This document shows, in pieces, positions 63,974 to 64,000 of a stretch of DNA of 64,000 bases. The notes under the pieces are model-generated. The model searched no databases, was not told where the DNA came from, and saw only the letters and a list, made by a program, of their open reading frames with translations. Origin of the DNA: Nostoc sp. B(2019) (GTDB taxonomy: Bacteria > Cyanobacteriota > Cyanobacteriia > Cyanobacteriales > Nostocaceae); the NCBI RefSeq assembly GCF_010091925.1, contig NZ_WVID01000004.1:244956-308955 (forward strand), in the 5' to 3' direction. Each line of letters starts with the position of its first letter. Position 1 is the first letter of the stretch. The position numbers and the translations under genes are program-made.

Positions 63974-64000
63974 CATAGCTTTCACGTTGAAAGAAGCTCA

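Overview
The window looks like chromosomal DNA of a filamentous cyanobacterium of the Nostocales. HIP1 octamers (GCGATCGC) occur throughout, many intergenic regions carry cyanobacterial short tandem repeats and palindromes, and the gene set fits: an HstK-type Ser/Thr plus histidine kinase, a group 2 sigma factor, DUF3134, DUF928, DUF2103 next to clpS, and haemagglutinin/TpsB secretion genes. No rRNA, tRNA or CRISPR array was seen. Identification rests on motifs and remembered family features only; no search was run.

Layout. 1-2.3 kb: a GAF-domain protein cut by the window edge, moaE, and a parDE toxin-antitoxin pair with an extra antitoxin-like gene. 2.6-10.1 kb: a complete type I restriction-modification locus on the minus strand (hsdR, hsdM, hsdS) with a vapBC-like pair between hsdM and hsdS, preceded upstream by a cysteine-rich 63-bp tandem repeat. 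10.9-15.3 kb: a small membrane protein, DUF2103, clpS, an exported FAD oxidoreductase, then decayed DNA (an internally deleted DUF389 gene and an IS66-like remnant). 15.7-32.2 kb: a surface/secretion and sensing locus with a coiled-coil TPR membrane protein, TpsB, TpsA, small exported proteins, a TPR-CHAT protease gene broken by one in-frame stop, DUF928, and a CHASE2 histidine kinase with its response regulator. 32.9-52 kb is mostly housekeeping and regulation: KTSC protein, leuA divergent from a GntR regulator with a clear palindromic operator, a thioredoxin-like [2Fe-2S] protein, a SnoaL-like protein, the 1815-residue HstK-type kinase, a nucleotidyltransferase, a pRiA4b ORF-3-like protein, cobalamin adenosyltransferase, a group 2 sigma factor, a HerA-like ATPase and a GST. 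52.8-57.7 kb: a fasciclin protein, then a scrapyard of an rbp fragment, a persulfide-dioxygenase pseudogene, a truncated tnpB and a complete but nonsense-mutated IS5-family element with target duplication.

57.7-64 kb is the most unusual region. A Tat-exported repeat protein is followed by a pentapeptide-repeat/transmembrane/CHAT protease fusion, two small exported proteins (one with a phospholipase-A2-like HD-CY motif), and a sigma-like protein that carries its region-2-like module twice and lacks region 4. The CHAT gene and the sigma-like gene are preceded by the same 76-nt sequence (about 65 of 76 positions identical, no gaps), which ties them into one probable regulon. This and the TPS-CHAT-CHASE2 locus are the two candidates for an undescribed system. 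Both join a caspase-like CHAT protease to the membrane or cell surface and have a regulator nearby.
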